From a virus, in the IMG/VR virus record IMGVR_UViG_3300044796_000141, positions 1 to 36,322 of that record: 36,322 bases of DNA; one strand, 5' to 3'. A program made the translations under genes and the position numbers. Below the pieces are notes generated by a model, which was not told the origin of the DNA, made no database searches, and saw nothing but the letters and a program-made list of their open reading frames with translations. Within the stretch, counting starts at the first letter, position 1, and every line of letters begins with the position of its first letter. Positions 25,207-31,853 of the stretch are shown here, piece by piece.

Positions 25207-25452
25207 TTACTTTTTTGTTATTTCTGAATTGAAAAGTTCAAGAGTGAGATTTAATTTTTCTTGGCAAGATGACGCTGTATCTTTTGCACCCTCAAGCGTC
25301 TCAAAGAAGCCGAGTTTAACTATTTTAGGTAGCAAAACTACATACTTTCCTGGTTCGATTTCGCATATGTTTCCTAATGTAGGATGTACATAAAAGCGTT
25401 TACCATCTTCGTGAACTTCTTCCCATTGTGGTAGTTGTGTTGGATTACTCAT
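25207..25452 (-). CDS. Hypothetical protein (81 residues)
   Basis: Start at ATG 25452 (MSNPTQLPQWEEV), which has GGAG upstream and overlaps the previous stop as ATGAGTAA. An ATG 18 nt earlier is less likely. GKRFYVHPTLGNICEIEPGKYVVLLPKI suggests a small beta domain followed by a helix. No known family. Confidence 0.58.
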   Translation of the reverse strand: MSNPTQLPQWEEVHEDGKRFYVHPTLGNICEIEPGKYVVLLPKIVKLGFFETLEGAKDTASSCQEKLNLTLELFNSEITKK

Positions 25453-25720
25453 TTGTATCTCCTTCTTCATGTCCTAAAAGTTTATGATTTTCATCATACC
25501 ATGAAGCAAACATATTTTCTGGATGAGGACCGTGTTGTGGTCCTTGAGTTTCTGTTGCTGCTTTAATTAATTGTTCTGGAAAATATAAATAACCTTTATT
25601 ATATAAACGATATTCGTCTCTTGTAATAACTTTCAATCCTTTTGCTGTAGTTAAAGATACTTTACCAAAAAATTTAACATAACTGAAAATCAATCTTCCT
25701 AAAAATTTTAAAAATCTCAT
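25445..25720 (-). CDS. Hypothetical basic protein (91 residues)
   Basis: The N-terminal 25 residues (FLKFLGRLIFSYVKFFGKV) form an amphipathic, basic, possibly membrane-associating helix. The rest is soluble (DEYRLYNKGYLYFPEQLI, then a Pro/His stretch). Coupled to both neighbours. Function not recognisable. Confidence 0.58.
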   Translation of the reverse strand: MRFLKFLGRLIFSYVKFFGKVSLTTAKGLKVITRDEYRLYNKGYLYFPEQLIKAATETQGPQHGPHPENMFASWYDENHKLLGHEEGDTNE

Positions 25721-25721
25721 A

Positions 25722-25919
25722 TTACTTCTTCCCCACTAGTTGTGTCCCTGACATTACCAGAGTGCCACTGATGTAACCTACACAGAAAGCGTTTATAGCC
25801 TCTTGGAGCGTAGTTCTCGATTGTCCAAGGGCAAGGTCAAGCTTGAACGCGTTCTCTTCTTCTACGCGTGCTGCAAGCATCTTTGCTTTTACGAATTGAT
25901 TTTTCTTATTTCTTCCCAT
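25722..25919 (-). CDS. Ribbon-helix-helix-like DNA-binding protein (putative repressor)
   Basis: 65 residues. The core MLAARVEEENAFKLDLALGQ, then SRTTLQEAINAFCVGYI, has the strand-helix-helix pattern of MetJ/Arc/CopG-type repressors: a short beta strand with alternating residues, a first helix, an S/T-R-T-T turn and a second helix. A dyad with GTATAC arms lies about 25 nt upstream of its start, and its ribosome-binding site sits in a hairpin loop, suggesting autoregulation. Family assignment is by pattern only. Confidence 0.6.
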   Translation of the reverse strand: MGRNKKNQFVKAKMLAARVEEENAFKLDLALGQSRTTLQEAINAFCVGYISGTLVMSGTQLVGKK

Positions 25920-25979
25920 AATTTTAGTTCTCCTAAAATTAAGTATACCCAGTATACAATAATAGTAAAGTAAAATTAT
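25920..25979 (-). promoter_or_regulatory. Promoter/operator region with GTATAC dyad and hairpin-presented ribosome-binding site
   Basis: Minus-strand reading: TATACT as a possible -10 (weak -35), overlapping GTATAC-TGG-GTATAC (25957-25943). Next comes AATTTTAG-GAGAA-CTAAAATT (25940-25920), an 8-bp perfect stem that puts the Shine-Dalgarno GGAG at the loop just before ATG 25919. One of the few non-coding spacers in the array. Confidence 0.5.
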
Positions 25980-26576
25980 TTATTTTTTTGAAACATTGTA
26001 TTTGTCAATGTAGTAAATAATACTATTTAACATATTTTTATTTTTTTCTATCTTTCCAAGCAATAAGTTGCAGCTATGACATAATAATCCTCTAATTTGT
26101 CCTGTTTCGTGATTATGGTCTACGCAAAAAGATTTAATTCTATTGTTTTGTTTTTCTAAATATTCAAAAATAGTTATATTGCACATTTCACAACAATTAT
26201 TTTGCCCTAAAAGCATTTTGTTATATTGTTCTAAAGTAATTCCATAATTTTTTATTAAATCATTTTCTTTTGCTATTTTTATATTTTCTGGTATTAAAGA
26301 TTTTTCTTTTCTTTTTAATTTTACTTCTGGATTTTTATTGTAGTTTTTATGCCATTCATTTATTTTAGATTTATTTTCTTTTTTAGAATGATATTTTTTT
26401 GATGTTTTCTTTAGTCTTTCTTTATTGTTGGGAATGTTTATATATTCTTCATTGCAAAACTTGCACCAATTTTGTAGACCATCTTTTTGATGTGCTTTAT
26501 TTTTGCCAAAATTTTCTAATGGTTGAGGATTTATTTGTTTGCATAATCCTTTTTTGTATCTTGAGCAATTTTTCAT
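25980..26576 (-). CDS. Endonuclease VII-type HNH nuclease, intact
   Basis: 198 residues, full-length relative of the two recoded nucleases. MKNCSRYKKGLCKQINPQPL with a CKFC pair, a Lys-rich linker, NYGITLEQYNKML, CCEMC, FCVDHNHETGQIRGLLC and HSCNLLLGKI. All glycines of the core use plain GGN without a preceding extra base, making it the internal control for the CGG recoding. ATGA overlap with the PD-(D/E)XK gene. Confidence 0.88.
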   Translation of the reverse strand: MKNCSRYKKGLCKQINPQPLENFGKNKAHQKDGLQNWCKFCNEEYINIPNNKERLKKTSKKYHSKKENKSKINEWHKNYNKNPEVKLKRKEKSLIPENIKIAKENDLIKNYGITLEQYNKMLLGQNNCCEMCNITIFEYLEKQNNRIKSFCVDHNHETGQIRGLLCHSCNLLLGKIEKNKNMLNSIIYYIDKYNVSKK

Positions 26577-27379
26577 TTAATTATACGACTACAATTTTCA
26601 CTTTTATAAAATTCACAAGTTCTACCGAAACGATGACATGCTGTAAAGTTTTTTCTAAAAACTTCTTTATTTATTGAAGTTAAAGATTTTTCTAACCATT
26701 CTTCTGCATTTTTTGCTTTTACATTTCCGCATGGAACATCTATATAAGAAATTGGATTTTTACTTTTTATATTTTTTTCTAAAACTACAAAGCATAATTT
26801 AATATTTTCTGGATTTATATTTTCTAGTTCTGAATAAAACTTTTTGTATAATACTAATTGTGCATCTTTTTTTGCATTTTGATATTCTTTAAAAAAATAA
26901 ACAGAACTTGCCGTTTTTAAGTCGGCTATTATAATTTCTCCAGTATCTAATCGTTTAAAAATTAAATCTATAAATCCTTTAAAATTTTGTGGAAAGCCAA
27001 CTATTTTAGATTTTAATTCCCATTCAATTCCTATGACTTCTATTTTACCAAAATTCTTTTCAAAAAATGGTAGCACTTCTGGCAATATTTTTTCAAATAG
27101 AAATGTATAATTTAGATACTTGATGTCTGTAATTTTATATAAAGAGCATAATCTTTTCCAAGTTTTCGCCGCGCGAACTACTGCGTTCTCTGGAGTAATA
27201 GCATCTAAAAGAATAGCCTGAATGTATTTGTGGGATAAAGTACCAAAAGCCATTTCCTCAGATGATTTTTCTTTTCTGAGCTTTTTTACATTAACTAATT
27301 CAAAATATTTTGGACATAACTCAAAGTTAGATAATCCAGAATAAGATATAGTTTCGACTATTGGTAATTTTGTTGTCAA
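26573..27379 (-). CDS. PD-(D/E)XK nuclease, RecB/Cas4-like
   Basis: 268 residues. ISYSGLSNFELCPKYFEL is the N-terminal signature with the first cysteine, GTLSHKYIQAILL follows, then NFKGFIDLIFKRL and EIIIADLKTASS (the Asp, Asp and Lys of the PD-DxK active site). Three cysteines at the C-terminus (CHRFGRTCEFYKSENC) together with C22 could hold an Fe-S cluster as in Cas4 and AddB. A DNA exonuclease role in recombination or DNA processing is likely. Confidence 0.82.
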   Translation of the reverse strand: MTTKLPIVETISYSGLSNFELCPKYFELVNVKKLRKEKSSEEMAFGTLSHKYIQAILLDAITPENAVVRAAKTWKRLCSLYKITDIKYLNYTFLFEKILPEVLPFFEKNFGKIEVIGIEWELKSKIVGFPQNFKGFIDLIFKRLDTGEIIIADLKTASSVYFFKEYQNAKKDAQLVLYKKFYSELENINPENIKLCFVVLEKNIKSKNPISYIDVPCGNVKAKNAEEWLEKSLTSINKEVFRKNFTACHRFGRTCEFYKSENCSRIIK

Positions 27380-27597
27380 TTGAATACTTTCGTTTCGTCC
27401 GCTTCTAAGTTTGTTTCCACAAAAATCTTAGGATATTCTTTTGATAAATTAAGAAATGTTTTTTGTATATGGTCAGCAATTTGAGTTAGGCTAACCTCTG
27501 TGGTTCCTTCTTGCTTACTAAACTTAATGTCAGCATCGCATTCATATTTAATTCTATTTACATCAATATCCATCGTAATAACAAATGTCAATTTCAT
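27376..27597 (-). CDS. Hypothetical protein (73 residues)
   Basis: MKLTFVITMDIDVNRIKYEC, then helical TQIADHIQKTFLNLSKEYP and an acidic end. Overlaps the nuclease gene by 4 nt. No family recognised. A small alpha/beta domain. Confidence 0.58.
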   Translation of the reverse strand: MKLTFVITMDIDVNRIKYECDADIKFSKQEGTTEVSLTQIADHIQKTFLNLSKEYPKIFVETNLEADETKVFN

Positions 27598-27610
27598 TTT
27601 TTTTCCTTGG

Positions 27611-28873
27611 TCATCTTAGTAAATCATCAATCTTGTAAGATAACATTCCTTCTTCAACATATCTTTTATTGCAGCTTCCATAAAGTAAAAACAACCATTT
27701 CTTTGGGCAGGAAGCGTTTATTCTAGTTCCATCACCATCTGTTAAAACAACTACGTAAGGATGTTTTTTAAAATTTTCTTGAATGTAATCTTCAATGATT
27801 CTAAAATCTGTACCGCCGCCACCTTGTGGGTTTTCTTTTTGTTTTAAATCATAAGCATACACACTAGTGTCAAAAGAAATGCATTTTATTTGAAAATTTC
27901 TGGGTGCATTCTTTAATATTCCAACGAATAAGCTCAAAGCGTGAAGGTCTATTGATGCAGAAGCATCTATAGCGACAAAAATTTCTTTTCTTTCTTTCGG
28001 CTTCAATCTTGGTAAGATTATGTCTGGATAGACTGATATTAGCTTATTATTGACTTTATTCCATTGATATGTGGTCTTTTTGATGTCAACGAAGTCATAT
28101 ATGACCTTATCCCAATTCATTTTGGTCGAAGAGAGGTCATTAATTGGTCTATACATACCAATACGTCCCTTGCCGGCTCTATTGGATTTTTGTAAATTCT
28201 TTTGAAGCTCTTCTAATTTTTTTAATTCACTTTCTTTCAAAGAAGAATTTTGAATATTATTTGATATAAGGTCGTCTAAAGCATCCAAAAATTCTTCTGG
28301 AATGTTCATTAACCAACCGTGCTCGCAATCTTCGCCTTGACCTGGTTCTGGGTCAGGAAGAAGCTTATAGACATCCATGACTGCCATATCATGACAGTCT
28401 GCACCGATAGTTGTTTTTCCAAAATAGATTTTAATCTTGCTTAGGATAGAAGTCGCGTCAGGCTTTGTAAATCCATAAAGATTCACTAATGAATCGTTAT
28501 CAACGCAATCAGCAGCAATATTGAATTTGTTTTTAAATTTAGTAAATTCTTTCGCTTCTGGCGATGTATAATCTTGCTCTATAACCTTTTTAATTGAATT
28601 ATATTTATCTATTAGTATAGATACATGTCCATTTAAAACGTGAACAGCTTCGTGCGCTAGAACAAATCTAAATTCTTCATCGTTCAGCATATCAAAGAAA
28701 TTTTTATTGAATGATAATTTCCATTTATTGCCTTCAAAAGCTACGCACGCAGTTTTTGAAACGTTAGAAAATTCTATCTTGCCAAGTTGGCAAATCTTTA
28801 CTAATAAATAATTTTTCTGTTTAGAAAACCATTCAAGAGCATCGGTGTATTTTTTTTCTAATTCTCTATTCAT
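27611..28873 (-). CDS. DUF2201-type zinc-motif and VWA-domain protein (MoxR partner)
   Basis: 420 residues. The N-terminal domain has a metallopeptidase-like HEAVHVLNGH (H74, E75, H78) and NIAADCVDND. The C-terminal half has IFVAIDASASIDLHAL, a MIDAS DxSxS metal site, with GGGGTDFRI and VLTDGDG completing a VWA fold. This is the VWA-like metallopeptidase domain organisation usually encoded with a MoxR AAA ATPase, which lies directly upstream with an 8-nt overlap. Together they probably form a chaperone-like remodelling complex. Whether the zinc motif is catalytic is uncertain. Confidence 0.85.
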   Translation of the reverse strand: MNRELEKKYTDALEWFSKQKNYLLVKICQLGKIEFSNVSKTACVAFEGNKWKLSFNKNFFDMLNDEEFRFVLAHEAVHVLNGHVSILIDKYNSIKKVIEQDYTSPEAKEFTKFKNKFNIAADCVDNDSLVNLYGFTKPDATSILSKIKIYFGKTTIGADCHDMAVMDVYKLLPDPEPGQGEDCEHGWLMNIPEEFLDALDDLISNNIQNSSLKESELKKLEELQKNLQKSNRAGKGRIGMYRPINDLSSTKMNWDKVIYDFVDIKKTTYQWNKVNNKLISVYPDIILPRLKPKERKEIFVAIDASASIDLHALSLFVGILKNAPRNFQIKCISFDTSVYAYDLKQKENPQGGGGTDFRIIEDYIQENFKKHPYVVVLTDGDGTRINASCPKKWLFLLYGSCNKRYVEEGMLSYKIDDLLR

Positions 28874-29858
28874 TATGTGGCATTAATGCTTTTTCTATTT
28901 TTGGATACTTATCTGTTCCCTTTGCGAAATAGATATTCTTAAGAAGTTCTTCATTGTGTCCTGGAAATTTGCGCTTGAAAATTTCATTTATTAAATCTGG
29001 CGGAAGCAATTCAATTAAATCTGCCGCCACGATAAACTCATCAAGATTGCACTTCTTTAAATTTTCTGCAATCTGAATCATCATTTTTGGATTTTCTTTT
29101 ATTTTCTTTGAAAAGTGGTCAACATTTTTTAAAATGGACTCTTTTGTAATTTCTATACCATTGTATCTAAAAACATCCAATTTTTCTTCGAGGACACTTA
29201 TGGGCCATGAATGACCTATTGGCAATGCATCTCTCCATGGAATATCTTTGTCAATCATAATGCCAAGATACTCTACTCTTCTTGGAGTAAAAATAATTTT
29301 TTGTTCTTCGCTTAACGCCGAGTCCCACCAATATTTTATTACTTTGGCAATACCAGGATTCATTTTGGTAGCTAGATAATCCAAATCTACCTCTGGTGTT
29401 TTCTTTATATAGCAGTGAAATCTATCGACGATAGCGTGGTCAACTTCATCTACGTTGTACCCTTCGCCAGAAGGATTCATAGCGGCCCAAATTAATTTAA
29501 GCTTTGGAAGTGGTGTACCATTGATAGTCTTGAACTGAAGAATTTCTAAGATAGAATTTAAAACTTTTTCGTTTTGCGGTCTGTTTAGCTCGTCAAAGAA
29601 GATGAACTCTGCATCTAAAAGCTTTTTGGACTGAAAGTATTCAATTGTCTTTGTGTCTTTGTTTGGAACGGGAATACCGACTAAATCTGTAAAGGGGTCA
29701 AGCGTAGAAGCTGAGTAATATTCAAATTTCAATTTAAGCTTCTCAGAAATTGCTTTTACGATGGTTGTCTTACCAACACCTGGATGTCCAATAAAAAGAA
29801 CGTTTAAATTATTATTTGCGTATGTTATTAATTTTTCTTCTAGTGAGAGTTCTTGCAT
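28866..29858 (-). CDS. MoxR-family AAA+ ATPase
   Basis: 330 residues. Walker A GHPGVGKTT at 24-32, a pore-side loop DLVGIPVPN, Walker B FIFFDELNR at about 85-92, sensor 1 WAAMNPSGEGYN and arginine finger region VDHAIVDRFHCYI. FTPRRVEYLG fits sensor 2. MoxR ATPases power VWA partner proteins in assembly or remodelling. AGGA precedes ATG 29858. Nothing else is seen in the 59-nt spacer to the metzincin gene. Confidence 0.88.
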   Translation of the reverse strand: MQELSLEEKLITYANNNLNVLFIGHPGVGKTTIVKAISEKLKLKFEYYSASTLDPFTDLVGIPVPNKDTKTIEYFQSKKLLDAEFIFFDELNRPQNEKVLNSILEILQFKTINGTPLPKLKLIWAAMNPSGEGYNVDEVDHAIVDRFHCYIKKTPEVDLDYLATKMNPGIAKVIKYWWDSALSEEQKIIFTPRRVEYLGIMIDKDIPWRDALPIGHSWPISVLEEKLDVFRYNGIEITKESILKNVDHFSKKIKENPKMMIQIAENLKKCNLDEFIVAADLIELLPPDLINEIFKRKFPGHNEELLKNIYFAKGTDKYPKIEKALMPHNE

Positions 29859-29917
29859 AGTTTTCTTTCCTACGAAAGATGTACCATACTTTTTTTAGGA
29901 ACGCAAGGAATGATAAT

Positions 29918-30320
29918 TTACTTTGTTAAGTTTCTTAATTTGATTGGTAGGATGGACATATACAGTTCGCGCAGCCACTTTTTGCGCTTGCGCAGACTAG
30001 GCATACGCTCAGTTGAACTAATTAATTTGCCACCGCGTACCACACATTAAATGATTTTCGTCTGACGTATGATTGGTTCCAAAGATATGAGAAATTTCGT
30101 GCGCGGCGATATTATAAAGTCTATTGCCATTCATATTTATATCTAATTGAATTTTTTTATCGGCTTCATATGCTAAGCCGAAAGCGCCATCGGTTTCACG
30201 AATGTTTTCGAAATAAATATTAATATTTTTTAATACACCTTTATGAAAAATGCATTCGATGTCTTTTCTTAACTGAATTAAGATTTGTCTTTGATGTCTT
30301 GACGCATTAAATATTTTCAT
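29918..30320 (-). CDS. Metzincin-type zinc metalloprotease, recoded at one CGG
   Basis: In normal code the protein ends 5 residues after ENHLMCGT. Reading CGGT (30035-30032) as Gly continues for 38 residues to TAA 29918: CGT-G-GKLISSTERMPSLRKRKKW and a basic end, filling a 100-nt gap and giving 133 residues. The zinc motif HEISHIFGTNH (H74, H78, H84; E75 general base) is a perfect HExxHxxGxxH, and M92 in the next turn is placed as the Met-turn. No signal peptide, so it acts inside the cell. It may work with the MoxR/VWA pair downstream. The extra tail carries many Arg/Lys. Confidence 0.78.
30033..30035 (-). other. In-frame CGG recoding site (ACG-CGG-T)
   Basis: Zero frame stops after five codons. 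Skipping C (complement of g30035) continues as Gly-Gly-Lys-Leu for 38 residues. Confidence 0.72.
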
Positions 30321-30321
30321 A

Positions 30322-30636
30322 TTAGTTTATTTTTTTATTATTATTTGCTTCGTCAGCACTCTCGCTTTCACCAGAAGCATGTTCTAACAGTAAAGTTATT
30401 GCTTCTGATGTATTTTTTTTGAAGGCGTCTGCGTCATTCATAATGCTTTCTAGGCATTGCGTATGAAGCTTTTGGACTTGTTGAAGTCCTTTACAATAGC
30501 CATACAATTCTAAATTGACGGCGTTTGTTTTTTCTAAAAATTTATTTATGAAAAGACCATTACTTCTAATTCTTAGCATAAACAAAATATTAAATATAAA
30601 AGATAAAATCAATCCAATTGATATTAATGTTAACAT
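30322..30636 (-). CDS. Membrane-anchored helical protein, unknown
   Basis: 104 residues. N-terminal hydrophobic span (LTLISIGLILSFIFNILFML), a basic stop-transfer RIRSNG, a helical region with heptads, and a polar Ser/Glu/Asn tail. One nucleotide from the metzincin gene. No family recognised. Confidence 0.62.
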   Translation of the reverse strand: MLTLISIGLILSFIFNILFMLRIRSNGLFINKFLEKTNAVNLELYGYCKGLQQVQKLHTQCLESIMNDADAFKKNTSEAITLLLEHASGESESADEANNNKKIN

Positions 30637-30970
30637 TTAATCAACCCATACAGTAGCTTGATAGTAATATTCTTTAGTTGCATTAAAGGCTACTTCTTCT
30701 TTCATTGTATCTAAAACTGTCTTTTCGGGTCTATAAAAAACGGTTCCGCGTAAAAAAGTTTTCTCCCTTTCTTTTTTGAAAGAATATAAAGAATGGAGAT
30801 TTAGATAATTTAGCGCCGGATAAAGTTTGAGTATTGATTTTTTTACATGTAAGCAAATCGACAATACAACTTTCTGTAACGAAAAATGATTTTTGATAAT
30901 AAATATTGGTAATTACTACGGAATCAATGCCTGTAAATTCGACATTGACTTTTCGTTTTTCCACACCCAT
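30637..30970 (-). CDS. Unknown protein, recoded at one CGG
   Basis: Two overlapping frames each look half-coding. From ATG 30970 the N-terminal part runs MGVEKRKVNVEFTGIDSVV and on to GENFFT, then meets ACG-CGG-AAC and soon TAG. Reading CGGA (30748-30745) as Gly continues as GTVFYRPEKTVLDTMKEEVA to TAA 30637, 1 nt before the next gene, giving 110 residues. Beta-rich N-terminus. No family recognised and no Shine-Dalgarno seen at the start. The 35-nt spacer upstream holds nothing obvious. Confidence 0.68.
30746..30748 (-). other. In-frame CGG recoding site (ACG-CGG-A)
   Basis: Zero frame stops after five codons. Skipping C (complement of g30748) gives FFTGTVFYRPEKTV. Confidence 0.75.
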
Positions 30971-31005
30971 GTAATAAGTATGAAACCAATTATGTCTTTA
31001 ATACT

Positions 31006-31215
31006 TTACTTTGTCTTGTTGGTTGAAAAAGTACGGAAAAGATTACTTACGGCTCTGCGTAAGGTTTCTTCTCTTGACTTCTTTTCGCGAGTCGCACGTT
31101 CAAGCAACTTATTGTATGCATTATCGCCTACCCACTCATTCAACAATTGTGCTACAACTTGCTCTGCTTCTTCTCTTGTATTAACTTGTCCCGTAATCTC
31201 ATATACTGTGCTCAT
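31006..31215 (-). CDS. Hypothetical helical protein (69 residues)
   Basis: MSTVYEITGQVNTREEAEQV, then helical VAQLLNEWVGDNAYNKLLER and a basic helix. GGGAG lies 9 nt before ATG 31215. No family recognised. Lies between the sigma-like gene and the recoded 110-residue gene. Confidence 0.65.
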   Translation of the reverse strand: MSTVYEITGQVNTREEAEQVVAQLLNEWVGDNAYNKLLERATREKKSREETLRRAVSNLFRTFSTNKTK

Positions 31216-31270
31216 AATTTTGTCTCCCTTTTGTTAACTTTATACCACAAATTTCATTGATTGTAAACAT

Positions 31271-31499
31271 CTAACCGATACATTTTTTTCATTTTTTTAT
31301 TAAATTTCTTTAGGGCTAACTTTTCTATTTGTCCTACCCAAACTTTAGAAATACCGAAAATATTGACCTATCGCTTCTTGTGTTAGTGGTCCGTTCAATC
31401 TCTGCTACGCACAAACAGCAATTACCGATACTGAGGTGCTGAAATATAATACCTATCTTCTTTTATTAATTCGTACTCAAAGTGCTTGCAATTATTCAT
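31271..31499 (-). CDS. Sigma-70 region 4-like transcription factor, recoded at four CGG sites
   Basis: Hidden in normal code because every frame is blocked. ATG 31499 overlaps the upstream stop as ATGAATAA. Reading each in-frame CGGN as Gly gives a 74-residue protein: an N-terminal part with Cys 4, 27, 28 and 30 (YGNCCLCVAEIEG), then PLTQEAIGQYFGISKVWVGQ and IEKLALKKFNKK. The last part is the helix-turn-helix of sigma region 4 (family pattern LTxEEIGxxxGVSRxRVxQIExxALxKL). The fourth site, at the end, gives Tyr-Gly-TAG. The zero frame there would add seven codons to a TGA at 31254. It probably binds promoter DNA in phage transcription control. Interaction with RNA polymerase is inferred. Confidence 0.82.
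31275..31277 (-). other. In-frame CGG, probable recoding site before the stop (TAT-CGG-T)
   Basis: Skipping C (complement of g31277) gives GGT-TAG. Weakest of the set because the zero frame stays open for six more codons. Confidence 0.5.
31354..31356 (-). other. In-frame CGG recoding site (TTT-CGG-T)
   Basis: Zero frame stops two codons later (CGG TAT TTC TAA). Skipping C (complement of g31356) gives QYFGISKVWVGQ, the turn of the helix-turn-helix. Confidence 0.82.
31391..31393 (-). other. In-frame CGG recoding site (GAA-CGG-A)
   Basis: Skipping C (complement of g31393) gives AEIEGPLTQEAIG, leading into the region 4-like helices. Confidence 0.82.
31425..31427 (-). other. In-frame CGG recoding site (TAT-CGG-T)
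   Basis: Zero frame stops at once (CGG TAA). Skipping C (complement of g31427) gives PQYGNCCLC. Confidence 0.82.
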
Positions 31500-31770
31500 T
31501 TTTAAAATATCCCGGCATACGCCATTGTCCTTTAGTATAGTGTTCATTTTCTAAGTAAGGAATAAGGGCTATGCCCGTTCCTATAAAGTCATGTACGTCG
31601 TAATTAACGGCTATAAATTGTTTATTTACTTCTGATATAATACCTTCAGCAAATTTTCCAGACGAGCCTCTGTCTTTATTTGTACTGTCGTATCTTGGTA
31701 ACGCACTCTTACTTAAATCTTTTTGCAGTTCAAAAAGAATCTTTGAACCAATCTTCAAATTTATCATCAT
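31492..31770 (-). CDS. Hypothetical protein, first gene of the minus array
   Basis: 92 residues. MMINLKIGSKILFELQKDLS, then YDSTNKDRGSSGKFAEGIIS and VNYDVHDFIGTGIALIPYL suggest a small beta barrel. No known family. Starts at or next to the predicted transcription start with no ribosome-binding site. Its end overlaps the sigma-like gene by 8 nt. Confidence 0.65.
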   Translation of the reverse strand: MMINLKIGSKILFELQKDLSKSALPRYDSTNKDRGSSGKFAEGIISEVNKQFIAVNYDVHDFIGTGIALIPYLENEHYTKGQWRMPGYFKNE

Positions 31771-31786
31771 ATAATACGACAGTACA
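31681..31786. repeat. 13-bp inverted repeat around the start of the minus array
   Basis: TGTACTGTCGTAT at 31681-31693 and its exact reverse complement at 31774-31786, 80 bp apart. One arm covers the minus-side -10 and the other lies inside the first gene, a geometry that suits repressor looping. Confidence 0.55.
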
Positions 31787-31807
31787 ATTATTTTTTGAGA
31801 GTGTCAA
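31779..31807 (-). promoter_or_regulatory. Divergent promoter, minus side
   Basis: TTGACA (31807-31802, consensus), 17-nt spacer, TACTGT (31784-31779). Predicted start falls about 1-2 nt before ATG 31770, so the message would be leaderless. The -10 lies inside one arm of the 13-bp inverted repeat. Confidence 0.5.
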
Positions 31808-31818
31808 GAGAATTCCAA

Positions 31819-31847
31819 TTGACTTAGAATTTTCTCTATGTTAGTGT
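31819..31847 (+). promoter_or_regulatory. Divergent promoter, plus side
   Basis: TTGACT (31819-31824), 17-nt spacer, TAGTGT (31842-31847), then 6 nt to ATG 31854 with no ribosome-binding site. Same spacing and the same TAsTGTCG -10 as the minus-side promoter. Confidence 0.45.
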
Positions 31848-31853
31848 CGCAAA

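Noticed and set aside
29859-29917. Possible terminator or promoter between the metzincin and MoxR genes
   Set aside because: Only the AGGA ribosome-binding site of the MoxR gene could be supported. No hairpin with T-run and no well-spaced promoter boxes.
31254-31277. Zero-frame ending of the sigma-like gene with CGG read as Arg and TGA at 31254
   Set aside because: Possible, but it would be the only CGG read as Arg in the window. The Gly-TAG ending is consistent with the other sites.
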